From a virus, in the IMG/VR virus record IMGVR_UViG_3300020034_000036, positions 1 through 43,072 of that record: a DNA stretch of 43,072 nucleotides. One strand, 5' to 3'. The position numbers were made by a program, and so were the translations under genes. The notes beneath the pieces were generated by a model that was given only the letters and a program-made list of their open reading frames with translations, ran no database searches and was not told where the DNA came from. Below, piece by piece: positions 12,490 through 20,919 of this stretch. Every line of letters begins with the position of its first letter. The first letter of the stretch is position 1.

Positions 12490-13023
12490 CTAGAACGTTA
12501 TATCATCTAGCTGCTTATCTGACAAACCCTCGGAAGCGAACGGATCGCCGCCATCAAAAAGTAACTCCATATTAGGAAGCGTCTTAGTAGCTTCCACTAC
12601 ATCCGCCTCAAGCGGTGCCTTAGGCTTGGGAGAAGTGCGGTACTTGGTGGACATTTTGTCCGTACCCACACGCTCAACCTCTATATCGTACTCAAGAAGC
12701 GAGCCCCAGTCCTTATCTTTGTCATACGCTTTTAACTCCTTTTGAATAGAAGCCTGCGTAATCTCCCAGATTTGCACCTTCTGTTCGGTGTAATTCCATA
12801 CAGGTAAAGCTAAGAATTTTTTAACATCCTCAGCATGATCCATTGGTACCGGCTCACCATCACGAACTCGGGTCGGCTTGCGACCGCCATCGGGGGTGTT
12901 TTCCCAAAAGACATAGCCTGAAATGGCAGAATCCAAAACCCTTAATCGGTGTTTTCCAGGTGTTATTCGTACATAGTTGGACTTTGAAGCCTGAGGCTCA
13001 AAGTTGTCTGGTATTGCTGACAT
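12490..13023 (-). CDS. Single-stranded DNA-binding protein
   Basis: A 177-aa protein of the phage ssDNA-binding type. The OB-fold region contains YVRITPGKHRLRVLDSAI, ALPVWNYTEQKVQIWEITQ and KELKAYDKDKDWG (about 16-115). The C terminus is acidic and ends LDDITF, resembling the protein-interaction tip (DDIPF) of SSB proteins. It would coat ssDNA and recruit replication partners such as the RecA-like ATPase downstream. The ATG at 13023 has a near-perfect GGGGAGGTGAT; an in-frame upstream start would lie inside the promoter. It is the first gene of the main early transcript. Confidence 0.85.
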   Translation of the reverse strand: MSAIPDNFEPQASKSNYVRITPGKHRLRVLDSAISGYVFWENTPDGGRKPTRVRDGEPVPMDHAEDVKKFLALPVWNYTEQKVQIWEITQASIQKELKAYDKDKDWGSLLEYDIEVERVGTDKMSTKYRTSPKPKAPLEADVVEATKTLPNMELLFDGGDPFASEGLSDKQLDDITF

Positions 13024-13052
13024 TTTTTTATAATCACCTCCCCTTGACCTTA

Positions 13053-13081
13053 TGTATAAACCATTCAAGAAAAACAATCAA
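13053..13081 (-). promoter_or_regulatory. Promoter for the replication operon
   Basis: Minus strand: -35 TTGATT (13081-13076), 17-bp spacer, -10 TATACA (13058-13053), then GGGGAGGTGAT before the ATG. It lies back to back with the plus-strand methylase promoter; the spacer differs from the three TATATATAGAT promoters. Confidence 0.7.
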
Positions 13082-13092
13082 CTAAGACAATC

Positions 13093-13101
13093 TGATACAA
13101 T
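13093..13101 (+). promoter_or_regulatory. Extended -10 promoter of the methylase gene
   Basis: TGATACAAT (TG 13093-13094, TACAAT 13096-13101) with no clear -35. The ATG at 13109 is 7 nt downstream and there is no Shine-Dalgarno, so a leaderless mRNA is predicted. Confidence 0.6.
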
Positions 13102-13108
13102 ATAGATA

Positions 13109-14389
13109 ATGGAAGCAACGTACAGGCACGTCTCAAACCTACGCCTCTGGGAGAAAAATCCACGCGACGTAAAGCCAGAAGACTTCGAGAGATTAAAAAA
13201 ACAAGTTCAAGAATTAGGTCAATATAAACCACTACTAATAACCGACGATGGAACCGTTCTAGGCGGTAATATGAGGCTCAGAGCATATCAAGCGTTAGGC
13301 ATTGAAGACATCTGGGTATCCATTGTCCACCCTAAAAACGAAGCTGAGAAATTAAAGTACGCCCTGTCCGATAACGACCGGGTCGGTTATTACTTAGAGG
13401 ACGAACTGCATGGTCTGGTACAGGAGCACGGTCTGGAAATAAACATGGATGATTATAAGGTAGACATGGGGGACGCGATCTCTCTAACCGAGCTTTTAAA
13501 CCAATTCAACAACGACCCAGAAGAAGACAAGGTACCGGAAGTGTCCAGCGAACCAGCCAAAAGTAAGCCGGGAGAGATCTATCAGCTGGGCAATCACCGC
13601 CTAATGTGTGGCGACAGCAGCAAGCTAGAGCAGGTGGAGAAACTAATGGATGGAAAAAAGGCAGCCATGGTCTTCACCGATCCACCTTATAACGTAGACT
13701 ACGGCAATACCATGAAGGACAAAATGCGAGGCAATGATCGCACAATTATGAACGATGCTTTTAAGACAAACCAAGAGTTTTATCAGTTCTTATTTGATTC
13801 AATAGGATCGTTCAGACCATTCGTACAAGGTGATATATATATATGTATGTCTAGTAGTGAATTACACACGCTACAAAAAGCGTTTATCGATCAAGGGGGT
13901 CACTGGTCAACCTTTATTATCTGGGTAAAAAACACCTTTACATTGGGACGGAGTAACTACCAGAGACAATACGAGCCTATCCTATACGGCTGGTTTGATG
14001 GCAGCAGCCATTACTGGTCAGGAGCAAGGAATCTAGGGGACGTAGTAAAAACAGAGGATATGATGGTAGACGCAAGTGGTGATAAATATATCAAAGTGGA
14101 TAACCTGCCAGGAGACGTGTGGGAATTTCCTAAGCCAACTTCTAATAAGGAACACCCAACCATGAAGCCAATAGCATTGGTGAGCCGAGCTTTGATTAAT
14201 AGTAGTAAGAAGGGAGACGTTGTTCTGGACACTTTCGGTGGCAGCGGATCTACTCTGATCGCCTGTGAGCAAGTAGAGAGGTATTGTTATACGATGGAAT
14301 TAGATCCAAAATACTGTGACGTAATCAGAAAACGGTATGCTAATTTAATAGGAGAGACGGACTGGGAACGTGGAACGCCTAATGTCTAA
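13109..14389 (+). CDS. ParB-domain/DNA methyltransferase fusion
   Basis: A 426-aa fusion common in phages. The N-terminal ParB/Srx domain (about 5-100) has VLGGNMRLRAYQALG at 50-64. The C-terminal domain is an N6-adenine or N4-cytosine methyltransferase with DPPY (191-194) in FTDPPYNVDYG and the SAM-binding FGGSGST (376-382); DPPY before the SAM motif indicates the beta-type order. TMKP (351-354) is also typical. It probably methylates phage DNA to escape restriction. It is on the opposite strand to almost all other genes, with its own promoter, like an inserted moron. No cognate endonuclease is seen. Confidence 0.92.
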   Translation: MEATYRHVSNLRLWEKNPRDVKPEDFERLKKQVQELGQYKPLLITDDGTVLGGNMRLRAYQALGIEDIWVSIVHPKNEAEKLKYALSDNDRVGYYLEDELHGLVQEHGLEINMDDYKVDMGDAISLTELLNQFNNDPEEDKVPEVSSEPAKSKPGEIYQLGNHRLMCGDSSKLEQVEKLMDGKKAAMVFTDPPYNVDYGNTMKDKMRGNDRTIMNDAFKTNQEFYQFLFDSIGSFRPFVQGDIYICMSSSELHTLQKAFIDQGGHWSTFIIWVKNTFTLGRSNYQRQYEPILYGWFDGSSHYWSGARNLGDVVKTEDMMVDASGDKYIKVDNLPGDVWEFPKPTSNKEHPTMKPIALVSRALINSSKKGDVVLDTFGGSGSTLIACEQVERYCYTMELDPKYCDVIRKRYANLIGETDWERGTPNV

Positions 14390-14594
14390 ACCTAACTCAC
14401 CAGTTACTGAAGCAATTATTACAATCCTCTTAATAGGATATGCCATACTACTCTTACCATTCTTTATATTCATAGGAATTATCGGTGGTACATACCAAAA
14501 AGCGAGAGGTGGTGATTACAGCTATGGACAACCCAAAAACACAAAACCCAGAAGACCGCGTCAGGGAGCTTCAAGAAAAGGAAAATCTGTCTGA
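14382..14594 (+). CDS. Small single-TM protein
   Basis: A 70-aa protein: TM about 10-33 (AIITILLIGYAILLLPFFIF), a second short hydrophobic piece, then a basic tail (NTKPRRPRQGASRKGKSV). It overlaps the methylase stop by 8 bp; an in-frame GTG at 14370 is less likely. Function unknown, translated downstream of the methylase. Confidence 0.55.
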   Translation: MSKPNSPVTEAIITILLIGYAILLLPFFIFIGIIGGTYQKARGGDYSYGQPKNTKPRRPRQGASRKGKSV

Positions 14595-14661
14595 ACAGGA
14601 ATCTCAAGAATTAGAGAGACTGCAAAAAGAGCAGACTCCTAAAGAAGCACCTGTAAGATAA
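14524..14661 (+). CDS. Small charged helical protein
   Basis: A 45-aa ORF (MDNPKTQNPEDRVRELQEKE ...), strongly helical with Glu, Gln and Lys. AGAGGTGG precedes the ATG at a good distance. It overlaps the end of the TM-protein gene in another frame. Function unknown; a short coiled coil is possible. Confidence 0.5.
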   Translation: MDNPKTQNPEDRVRELQEKENLSEQESQELERLQKEQTPKEAPVR

Positions 14662-14678
14662 GGTGAAAAGATCCCTCA

Positions 14679-14697
14679 GGCATGGGTAAGCCATGCC
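14679..14697. terminator. Hairpin at the convergent junction
   Basis: Stem GGCATGG/CCATGCC with loop GTAAG lies between the last plus-strand gene and the end of the minus-strand lysis operon (14704). The symmetrical stem would act on both strands, but U-tracts are missing, so termination is only plausible. Confidence 0.4.
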
Positions 14698-14703
14698 CGC
14701 GGG

Positions 14704-14937
14704 TTAATCAGTGTTAAACTCCATCCGTCTCCAAAATCTATCAGGTGGTAAAACTTTTTTCAATGGGTTAGGTTTCCAGCCAAACTGCAACCTCTGTACT
14801 TCCATATCAATCTCCGCAATATCCGCCATTCTTATAGGCGTTACTTTTGTGCTGAAATATTCACTAGACAACTTCTGGCGAATAGACATCAGCTTCTCGA
14901 TTCTTCTATTAACTAAATTTATAGGTTCGTTATCCAT
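14704..14937 (-). CDS. Hypothetical protein at end of late operon
   Basis: A 77-aa, charged, mostly helical protein (MDNEPINLVNRRIEKLMSIR ... DRFWRRMEFNTD). The ATG overlaps the upstream stop as TAATG. It is the last gene of the late transcript. No family is recognised; position after the holin might suggest a lysis accessory, without sequence support. Confidence 0.6.
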   Translation of the reverse strand: MDNEPINLVNRRIEKLMSIRQKLSSEYFSTKVTPIRMADIAEIDMEVQRLQFGWKPNPLKKVLPPDRFWRRMEFNTD

Positions 14938-15179
14938 TAATGCCTTCCGATCTCTATTCCATTAGCGAACAAACGCCTCAAAAGTGGTTCAATAGGTTCG
15001 TTAGACTGCAATACTAAAGCCATGGCAAAATCCCCCACAGGACGTGATTCAGGGTAGTGACCGTATCTTCCATTTTGTGCTAACCAACGGTGAAATAGTA
15101 ATTTTTCGGTAGAGACAGGTCGTGGTTTTTCCACGAACATCTGTAAATCAGCATCATACCGATCGGGTGTCTTACTCAT
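14937..15179 (-). CDS. Hypothetical protein after the holin
   Basis: An 80-aa soluble protein (MSKTPDRYDADLQMFVEKPR ... GIEIGRH). The start at 15179 is chosen because an in-frame upstream extension only reads through the holin gene. It lies 13 nt after the holin stop. No motif is recognised; LLFHRWLAQNGRYGHYPES is a plausible signature for a search. Confidence 0.6.
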   Translation of the reverse strand: MSKTPDRYDADLQMFVEKPRPVSTEKLLFHRWLAQNGRYGHYPESRPVGDFAMALVLQSNEPIEPLLRRLFANGIEIGRH

Positions 15180-15192
15180 AATTTTTAGACAG

Positions 15193-15426
15193 TTAAAACT
15201 GAGTAAGTCCTTTTTTGAGAGTGGGGTCGTCTTTAGCTTTACCCGTCTCATGAAGAAATGAATCGACGAAACGAAGCCCGGTAATCGCAGCCACAGTAAT
15301 AACCATAGACCAATTAATAGAGATAGCGCCAGTAGTAGAATCAATACCGGCAATAAAGACAGGGATCACAGCTAAGACAACCAGTCTCAGCGCTTCCTTA
15401 GTAGATTCGATTAAAACGTTTTTCAT
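15193..15426 (-). CDS. Putative holin
   Basis: A 77-aa protein with two hydrophobic segments (LRLVVLAVIPVFIAGIDS and SMVITVAAITGLRFVDSFL) and a charged C-terminal tail (HETGKAKDDPTLKK). Size, two-TM topology and position directly after the M23 endolysin (TAATG overlap) fit a class II holin that opens the inner membrane to release the lysin. No precise family is recognised. Confidence 0.72.
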   Translation of the reverse strand: MKNVLIESTKEALRLVVLAVIPVFIAGIDSTTGAISINWSMVITVAAITGLRFVDSFLHETGKAKDDPTLKKGLTQF

Positions 15427-16391
15427 TATTTGAAACCCAGCTTCTCTAAAATGGATTTTATCAGAGCAAGTAGTACATTGTCACTAGGCATATTTGGTAG
15501 CGGGGTAGGTTTATTCTTTAAATCAACAATAGCATCGCGGATAGCCTCGTTAGTATTGACAGAGATCTGGAGCGTTTGGGTAACTAAATTACGCAACAGC
15601 TCATGATCTTGCTTCTCAGTAGCTAATGCTTTTTTAACATCAGAGCAATCGTCCTCCTTGGTAAGCAGCGACTCTATCTCAGCTAAGGCATTCTGGGGGT
15701 TTTTTTCGGTGGTAGGATTAAGCTTAGCCCAAAGATCATTAAAGAAGTCCTCCCACGCTTTGATGGCTGTTTTACCTGTCACAAAGGCATTGTTTAAATC
15801 GTTGTAGTCCTGACGTAAATGTTCAAGAGATTCTCGTGTACCTATAAGATCTAAAGCAGAACCGTGCCATGACCGTACTAAAGATTCAGGGTTGTCAGAA
15901 GGTTGTGATTTTTCTTTTATGAAGTTAAGAGCAGCCTGCTCTTTTTCAGATATAACATTGGTAGGTGGTGTAGCCATTTTTAGATAATCTGTTTGATCGA
16001 TAAACCCGTTGAAACCATTATTCCTATTACGAGGGTTCCGATAATAGCCCCAATGGAGATGAGCCCCAGTACTATTACCAGTATTGCCAGAATAACCAAT
16101 GACAGATCCCTCGGATACGTCAGCTCCCACAGCAACTGAAATCTTCGATAGATGCGCCAAAACAGAACCTTGCTCCCCGTCATCAATTTTGACGTAATTC
16201 CCATAACCAGATGCATCATACGCCGCCTCCACTACCTTTCCTTTATGAGGTGCCAGAACAGGAGTCCAAGCAGGGCAACCATAATCCATACCATTATGTC
16301 CGAGTAAGCCAAATTTTGCATAAGATTCCCTACAACAGGGGTCATTGAAGTTCTGCGTTATTCTGAAACTACCATCAAACGGTAACCGCAT
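15426..16391 (-). CDS. M23-family peptidoglycan endopeptidase (endolysin)
   Basis: A 321-aa protein. The M23/LytM metallopeptidase domain spans about 1-140 and has all zinc and catalytic motifs: GHNGMDYG (H32, D36), VLAH (H80) and HLHW (H111, H113). The C-terminal half is helical and of unknown fold, perhaps for wall binding or oligomerisation. There is no signal peptide, consistent with holin-dependent release; the holin gene overlaps its stop. M23 enzymes cut peptide cross-links. The ATG is 7 nt downstream of TATAAT with no Shine-Dalgarno, so a leaderless late mRNA is predicted. Confidence 0.9.
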   Translation of the reverse strand: MRLPFDGSFRITQNFNDPCCRESYAKFGLLGHNGMDYGCPAWTPVLAPHKGKVVEAAYDASGYGNYVKIDDGEQGSVLAHLSKISVAVGADVSEGSVIGYSGNTGNSTGAHLHWGYYRNPRNRNNGFNGFIDQTDYLKMATPPTNVISEKEQAALNFIKEKSQPSDNPESLVRSWHGSALDLIGTRESLEHLRQDYNDLNNAFVTGKTAIKAWEDFFNDLWAKLNPTTEKNPQNALAEIESLLTKEDDCSDVKKALATEKQDHELLRNLVTQTLQISVNTNEAIRDAIVDLKNKPTPLPNMPSDNVLLALIKSILEKLGFK

Positions 16392-16398
16392 CTAAGTC

Positions 16399-16406
16399 AT
16401 TATACA
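16399..16406 (-). promoter_or_regulatory. Late promoter before the endolysin
   Basis: Minus strand AGTGTATAAT: TATAAT at 16404-16399 right after the TAG of the upstream gene, 7 nt before the ATG. TG abuts the -10 without the usual spacer base. No -35 is visible. Confidence 0.6.
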
Positions 16407-16901
16407 CTACGGTTCTTGAGTTCTGATTGTGCCGTTATCCTCAATGGTAAACTCCTCGCTATCAAACTCTTTAACGACTGTCCGTAAAGGATTCAACTGA
16501 TAGGTAACCTTATAATGAATCCTACGAGGCTCAAAGTTTACAACTACAGGGATCTGGACATTTAAGATCAGGTCGTTGCAACCCTTCTTTAAGCCTTCGC
16601 GTACCTTTAATAATGACAGCTGACTCTTGCCGATCATCGTAACTTCAACGTCACCAGGAGTATCAGTGTTTTTACAGAACTCAGCCCGGAGGTTTAACAC
16701 ACCACCGTTACTGATCTTGTTATCAGCATTTACAACTTCTAAGGGTTCTTTGATGGTGAGAGCTTCGGTGGGAGTAATGAGCCAGTAAACTAATATACTA
16801 AGAGCGATAAGAGCGGTGGCGGTAATAAAGCCAGCCACTAAATAAAGCACTCTGTTCTTTACTTCAATTCTTGTCCTAGTAACGGTGTCTTCTTGGTTCA
16901 T
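16407..16901 (-). CDS. Membrane-anchored beta-rich protein
   Basis: A 164-aa protein: one N-terminal TM (VLYLVAGFITATALIALSIL, about 19-43) and an extracytoplasmic beta-sandwich-like domain with two Cys (EFCKN, GCNDL). Between the XhlA-like gene and the endolysin, it may be a lysis accessory or spanin-like protein, but the beta-rich exterior is unlike classical spanins. Function unknown. Confidence 0.6.
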   Translation of the reverse strand: MNQEDTVTRTRIEVKNRVLYLVAGFITATALIALSILVYWLITPTEALTIKEPLEVVNADNKISNGGVLNLRAEFCKNTDTPGDVEVTMIGKSQLSLLKVREGLKKGCNDLILNVQIPVVVNFEPRRIHYKVTYQLNPLRTVVKEFDSEEFTIEDNGTIRTQEP

Positions 16902-16902
16902 A

Positions 16903-17142
16903 TTATTGTCCTATTAAGCTCCGAATCAGGAAAAAAACTAAGGCGACAGTCTCAGCTGCCACCACAGTGAGCAGCCAGAGAACGAGGGTTTTATAGGGTT
17001 TAAATTCTTGAACCACTAACTTGAGTTGATCCTGAGTTACAAAATCTTTTGCGAGCTTATTATCTACATCCTTTACCTTTTCAACCAAGTTGTCGATTTT
17101 CCCCTCTAACCTAACAAAACGTATTTGATTAGATTCAGCCAT
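16903..17142 (-). CDS. XhlA-like membrane-associated lysis protein
   Basis: A 79-aa protein: an N-terminal coiled coil (RLEGKIDNLVEKVKDVDNKL), a linker, then a C-terminal TM helix (TLVLWLLTVVAAETVALVFF). This is the shape of XhlA/haemolysin-type phage proteins that sit at the membrane beside holin and lysin genes. Assignment rests on architecture and position only. Confidence 0.6.
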   Translation of the reverse strand: MAESNQIRFVRLEGKIDNLVEKVKDVDNKLAKDFVTQDQLKLVVQEFKPYKTLVLWLLTVVAAETVALVFFLIRSLIGQ

Positions 17143-17144
17143 AA

Positions 17145-17456
17145 CTATAATACATCCATTAACTTCGACATCAACACCTTGGCAGCGGCCTTAGTATCGT
17201 CGTCAAAAGCGGGCTGAGGTTTTGGCTTCTTAGCTTGTGATTGGGGATTTTGCATCTGAGGTCTGGCAGTAGCCGGGGCGGTAGCAGGTGCAGTGCCCGG
17301 CATCGTAGTAGGGGGAGTAGGTACACCCTGCTGAGCAGGAGCACCTGACATAGGATTCACGCCAGCACCTGAAACTTGAGACAACAGAGAAGAACCGCCT
17401 CCGGCTCTACGTCTCTGTAATGCTTCCTGTACAACTGACATGTCTATATCTGCCAT
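17145..17456 (-). CDS. Pro/Ala-rich virion-associated protein
   Basis: A 103-aa protein: a short helix at the start (SVVQEALQRRRAGGGSSLL), a long Pro/Ala/Thr/Gln-rich disordered middle, and a final helix (DDTKAAAKVLMSKLMDVL). Translation is coupled to the 670-aa ejection-protein candidate by TAATG overlap, so it may enter the virion with it. Function unknown. Confidence 0.6.
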   Translation of the reverse strand: MADIDMSVVQEALQRRRAGGGSSLLSQVSGAGVNPMSGAPAQQGVPTPPTTMPGTAPATAPATARPQMQNPQSQAKKPKPQPAFDDDTKAAAKVLMSKLMDVL

Positions 17457-19468
17457 TAAAATGTTAACTCGTCGGGGGTAGCAGGAACGCTCCCTCCAGA
17501 CACATTATATTTGCTAAGAGATTGTATATCAACCTGAGATTGTTTGATTATAGACTTCAAACGTTTGAGCTTTTTTTGAGCTTCAGCATAGGTATCGGTG
17601 ATCTTAGGAATATTGTTCAAAGCCCGCTGTTGTTCCTGCTCTGTTAAGTTACCAGAGTTACCCAGCGCCTTAGCTAATGTCGTAGCAGCAGCCTCTCTGA
17701 AAGCGTTATATGAAGAAGCATCAGAATCAAAACCGATACTACCGGCAAAGTTCCTCCAAGACCCAGAGATCCTCTGTGTAGGATTATTAGCCAAACCCAT
17801 GTCATCTAAAGCCGAACCAATTTCATCAACTAAATTATTGGCTGTTTGCAGCGAAGCCACCTTGGTTAATGCAGCAGCCGGGAGATCCGCCTGAGGATTA
17901 GAAAACTTATACATTTTTTCGATCTTGTCGAAGTTCTTTCCACCAGTAGCAGCCAGATCCAACTGCATAGCTTTCATCACCTGCTCACGAGTAATACCAC
18001 CCATTTGAGTCTGTCCCGGTGTAGCGCCTAGCTGAGGAGACACAACGTCGTCAGCCCCGGAAAATGCCTGTGTATCCTCAGGAGAGGAACCTAACATAGC
18101 ACGAGCTCCAACCTGTCCACCAACGGCGCTTGCCACCTTACCAGGAGCAGGTAACGACATCGAGGATAACTTGCTAGCCCCCTTAGCCATAGCCGATAAG
18201 ACAGGGAAACGTGCAGTGTCAGCAACTGCTTCAACAGCCGGAGCCATGAGCGCTCCACCGATAGCACCGGGTAATCCGCCAGCAGCAAACCCTAAGGAGC
18301 CAGTGATAGCAGCAGCACCGCCTGTGCCTAACCTGCCACCCATTGTCCCCTCCTGACGATTCATACCAGACTGCATCAACTTAGAAGCATTAACAAACGG
18401 TCGTTGGATTGCCCTGAGATCGCGTAATGATTGAGCATTACCAGCCTGTCTGAAAAGATCAGATGATATGGATTGTAAACGACCTAAGCGCTCCGGGGTC
18501 TTTGAAATTGCGAACGCACCCTCAGCATCTACTACACGCTCAATATCACTCATCAAGGTATCAGCAGCATCTAAGAAGGCTGTACCCTTGTCCTTGTAAA
18601 CCGCAGCATTACCCTCACCAAACTTGTCAGCTTTTTTGAGTAAATTAAATCCAGTTTTTTCTAATTTTTGTACAGCATCAAATGCCTGTGAGGCTCGAAC
18701 CGTTCCGATCTTACCTCCCTGCGTAGGCATCATACGTCTGATTTGAGAAACGACCGCCTGAGCTGCCTTACCATCTAAAGCTCCCCCTACCTCTAAAGCA
18801 TTAGCAGCAGCTTCAACCGGCATAACGATATTAACTCCACCCTTGGTGCGTTCAATAGCAGCCGATACCATTTCAGACATCGCACCGTCCCTGCCAGTAA
18901 CTGAATCAACGAACTTTTTAAACCCACCGGGAGTCATAGGTATCGGATGTTTGAGCATCTCCTTGGCGGTAGAGACAGCCTGAAAACGCTCGCCGACTGT
19001 AGGCGTAACATTGAAGGCCGCCTGTAATGTCTTCGCAGCGATATTCTTTCCTGTGCCCTGTGCCAGACCGCCGATAGATTTCGCAACCGGGGATAACAAT
19101 TTTCCTCCAACCTTTCCAACTACACCACCACCTAAACCAAGAGCACCTTCCATTCCAACCTTGGTTAAATCAGTATCCTCTCCAACCAGCTTCTGTCTGA
19201 GGTACTCACCAGCAGCAGATCCAACAGCTCCACCACCGATAGCTCCAACACCGCCTAAAGGAGCTCCAGCAATACCACCTAAAACACCACCAACTAAAGG
19301 AATAGCATCGGTTAACATATTACCCTTACGTTTAGGTGCAGCTTCTTTCACGGCACGATCACGCAAAGTAAGCCGTTGTATTTCGGCCTCATCGATACCC
19401 TGTTGTCTAGCCCATTCGGCTTTCTTTTTCTCTTCGTCGTCAACAAATCCGTCCATATTATTGTCCAA
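17456..19468 (-). CDS. Putative DNA ejection/internal virion protein
   Basis: A 670-aa protein. Two long glycine-zipper membrane-active regions (IPLVGGVLGGIAGAPLGGVG, about 54-90, and ITGSLGFAAGGLPGAIGGAL, about 385-412) lie among helical, Ala/Gln-rich segments. These are usual for phage pore-forming ejection proteins that leave the head and line a channel across the envelope. It sits at the position of gp20/gp16 in P22-like order. No lytic transglycosylase motif is seen. It overlaps the upstream gene by 11 bp. Confidence 0.65.
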   Translation of the reverse strand: MDNNMDGFVDDEEKKKAEWARQQGIDEAEIQRLTLRDRAVKEAAPKRKGNMLTDAIPLVGGVLGGIAGAPLGGVGAIGGGAVGSAAGEYLRQKLVGEDTDLTKVGMEGALGLGGGVVGKVGGKLLSPVAKSIGGLAQGTGKNIAAKTLQAAFNVTPTVGERFQAVSTAKEMLKHPIPMTPGGFKKFVDSVTGRDGAMSEMVSAAIERTKGGVNIVMPVEAAANALEVGGALDGKAAQAVVSQIRRMMPTQGGKIGTVRASQAFDAVQKLEKTGFNLLKKADKFGEGNAAVYKDKGTAFLDAADTLMSDIERVVDAEGAFAISKTPERLGRLQSISSDLFRQAGNAQSLRDLRAIQRPFVNASKLMQSGMNRQEGTMGGRLGTGGAAAITGSLGFAAGGLPGAIGGALMAPAVEAVADTARFPVLSAMAKGASKLSSMSLPAPGKVASAVGGQVGARAMLGSSPEDTQAFSGADDVVSPQLGATPGQTQMGGITREQVMKAMQLDLAATGGKNFDKIEKMYKFSNPQADLPAAALTKVASLQTANNLVDEIGSALDDMGLANNPTQRISGSWRNFAGSIGFDSDASSYNAFREAAATTLAKALGNSGNLTEQEQQRALNNIPKITDTYAEAQKKLKRLKSIIKQSQVDIQSLSKYNVSGGSVPATPDELTF

Positions 19469-20537
19469 ATAAACTACTTGCCCATTTACTAAATGGTATC
19501 TTTGACTGAGTATAGTCTGATGTGCTTGAAGTTACACCATTCCACCAATTACCAACAGGATCAGACCCAGCACTTGAGCTGGCAGGAGCCTTATAAGAAT
19601 CCCATGTTGATTGTGCGTTATTAGCAGTAGTAGCAGCGGTATTAGCTGCTGTTTGCTGACCCAACAATGCCTGCAAATATGCATCAGAACCAGTGCCTGT
19701 AGTGGTAGATTTAACCTTAAATGATTTCTCAATATCAGCTTCCATTTGTTGTCTAATTTGATTAGCAGTGTTTGATGCAGTTTTTTCTAAGACAGCCAGA
19801 TCATGAGCTCGCTGTTGTTCAGCCATAGACAGCTGTTGATCGTTTTCGATTTTAGCTAAGATAGCGTTTAACTCATTGGACATAGCAGAGGTGTAGCCAG
19901 ATAACTCACGAGCAGCCGAATCAGAGAACATAGCAATCTTCATCTTGATAGGTTCAAGCTCCTGTGCCTGCTGTTGTGTCTCAAGAGAAAAACGAGTACC
20001 TAAGGCGTTATTGGCATCACCTAACTGTGTAGCAGCTAGCTCCTGACCTGTAAGCAAACGACCCAGATCGGTACGTAGTGGATCACCCTCAGCAGCAATT
20101 TGTCTACGTCTTTGTGAGTCATTGGTAAAAGAGCCAGACGTTCTGGTATTAACGTCTTCTTCTAATCTATCCAGTAAGTCCTTGGTTTGAAAAACAGCTC
20201 CTCTGGCAGCATCTAACTGGCCTGAGAGCTGGGGAATATTTGACTCATTAACTAAACGTGAATAAAGAGAAGGGAGCTTTTCCTGACCGCCACGGATATC
20301 TGAGAACTGATTAAACAAACCCTCCTGCTCAGCCTTTTGTTGTGCGAGTAATTGTTTGATTTGATCTGTAGCAGCTCTGGCTGCATCGACTCCTGCGTTT
20401 GAAGAACCACCACCGAAACCACCACCTGTCTGTTTTCCTGATCCACCAGTCTTCGCAAAGTCAGCAGATGCCTCTGCGTCTCCCCACCCTGCGTAACCGC
20501 CAAATCCTTGTGCAACTAATGATGATGCTGTAGCCAT
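19458..20537 (-). CDS. Putative internal virion protein (helical, Gly/Ser/Gln-rich)
   Basis: A 359-aa protein: a Gly-rich N terminus, a long helical coiled-coil body (about 50-290, many Q, E, A and L), then a Thr/Ala-rich repeat (LLGQQTAANTAATTANNAQS) and a short aromatic C terminus. It is probably packaged with the 670-aa protein. It has its own leader with a late -10 and a strong terminator (20543-20580) whose 3' arm contains GGGGAGG, about 13 nt before the ATG. Confidence 0.62.
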   Translation of the reverse strand: MATASSLVAQGFGGYAGWGDAEASADFAKTGGSGKQTGGGFGGGSSNAGVDAARAATDQIKQLLAQQKAEQEGLFNQFSDIRGGQEKLPSLYSRLVNESNIPQLSGQLDAARGAVFQTKDLLDRLEEDVNTRTSGSFTNDSQRRRQIAAEGDPLRTDLGRLLTGQELAATQLGDANNALGTRFSLETQQQAQELEPIKMKIAMFSDSAARELSGYTSAMSNELNAILAKIENDQQLSMAEQQRAHDLAVLEKTASNTANQIRQQMEADIEKSFKVKSTTTGTGSDAYLQALLGQQTAANTAATTANNAQSTWDSYKAPASSSAGSDPVGNWWNGVTSSTSDYTQSKIPFSKWASSLFGQ

Positions 20538-20542
20538 GGTAT

Positions 20543-20580
20543 AAAAAAAGCCTCCCCGAACAAAAGAGTCCGTGAAGGCT
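20543..20580 (-). terminator. Intrinsic terminator overlapping the ribosome-binding site
   Basis: Minus strand: stem AGCCTTCACGGAC/GTTCGGGGAGGCT with one mismatch, loop TCTTTT, then seven T. The GGGGAGG in the 3' arm is the likely Shine-Dalgarno of the following gene. A promoter-like TGATATAAT lies upstream of the hairpin. Confidence 0.85.
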
Positions 20581-20590
20581 TGCTAAAGCG

Positions 20591-20599
20591 ATTATATCA
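20591..20599 (-). promoter_or_regulatory. Late extended -10 element
   Basis: Minus strand AGTGATATAATCG (-10 at 20596-20591) following the stop of the 103-aa gene. The predicted start is near 20584, so the first RNA made would contain the whole terminator hairpin. Confidence 0.6.
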
Positions 20600-20606
20600 C
20601 TAAAGA

Positions 20607-20918
20607 TTACTTTTGCTTAGTGGGGTGTTTTTTCTCAAATTTAACTTTTTTCGTATTAGGAATATCCGGCATCCCCGTGCGTCTGGTAGCATGACGTTCG
20701 TTCCACCCCTTAGGCATCGGCCGGACATCGTCAAACATCTCATTTCTCTCAACCAGATACTTAGAAAATAGATCCCATTGGAACAGCACCTTATACTCAT
20801 CCTCCTCCGTAACAGCCACTACCATCACCTGCCCAGCGTGAGGTTTATAAACCTGTATTTTTAACTCTGTCCCATTAGGAACATCCAGTAGTGATATCTC
20901 TCTTTTTGGTTCAAACAT
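20607..20918 (-). CDS. Hypothetical virion-region protein
   Basis: A 103-aa protein: beta-rich first half (KREISLLDVPNGTELKIQV ... MVVAVTEEDEYKVLFQW) and a very basic tail (NTKKVKFEKKHPTKQK). The start at 20918 is one base after the fibre-like gene stop. An in-frame start at 20966 would overlap that gene. Function unknown. Confidence 0.65.
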   Translation of the reverse strand: MFEPKREISLLDVPNGTELKIQVYKPHAGQVMVVAVTEEDEYKVLFQWDLFSKYLVERNEMFDDVRPMPKGWNERHATRRTGMPDIPNTKKVKFEKKHPTKQK

Positions 20919-20919
20919 A

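Noticed and set aside
18171-19472. Long plus-strand open frames opposite the 670-aa ejection-protein gene
   Set aside because: Their Ala/Pro/Ser-rich translations mirror the codon bias of the real gene and lack start signals.
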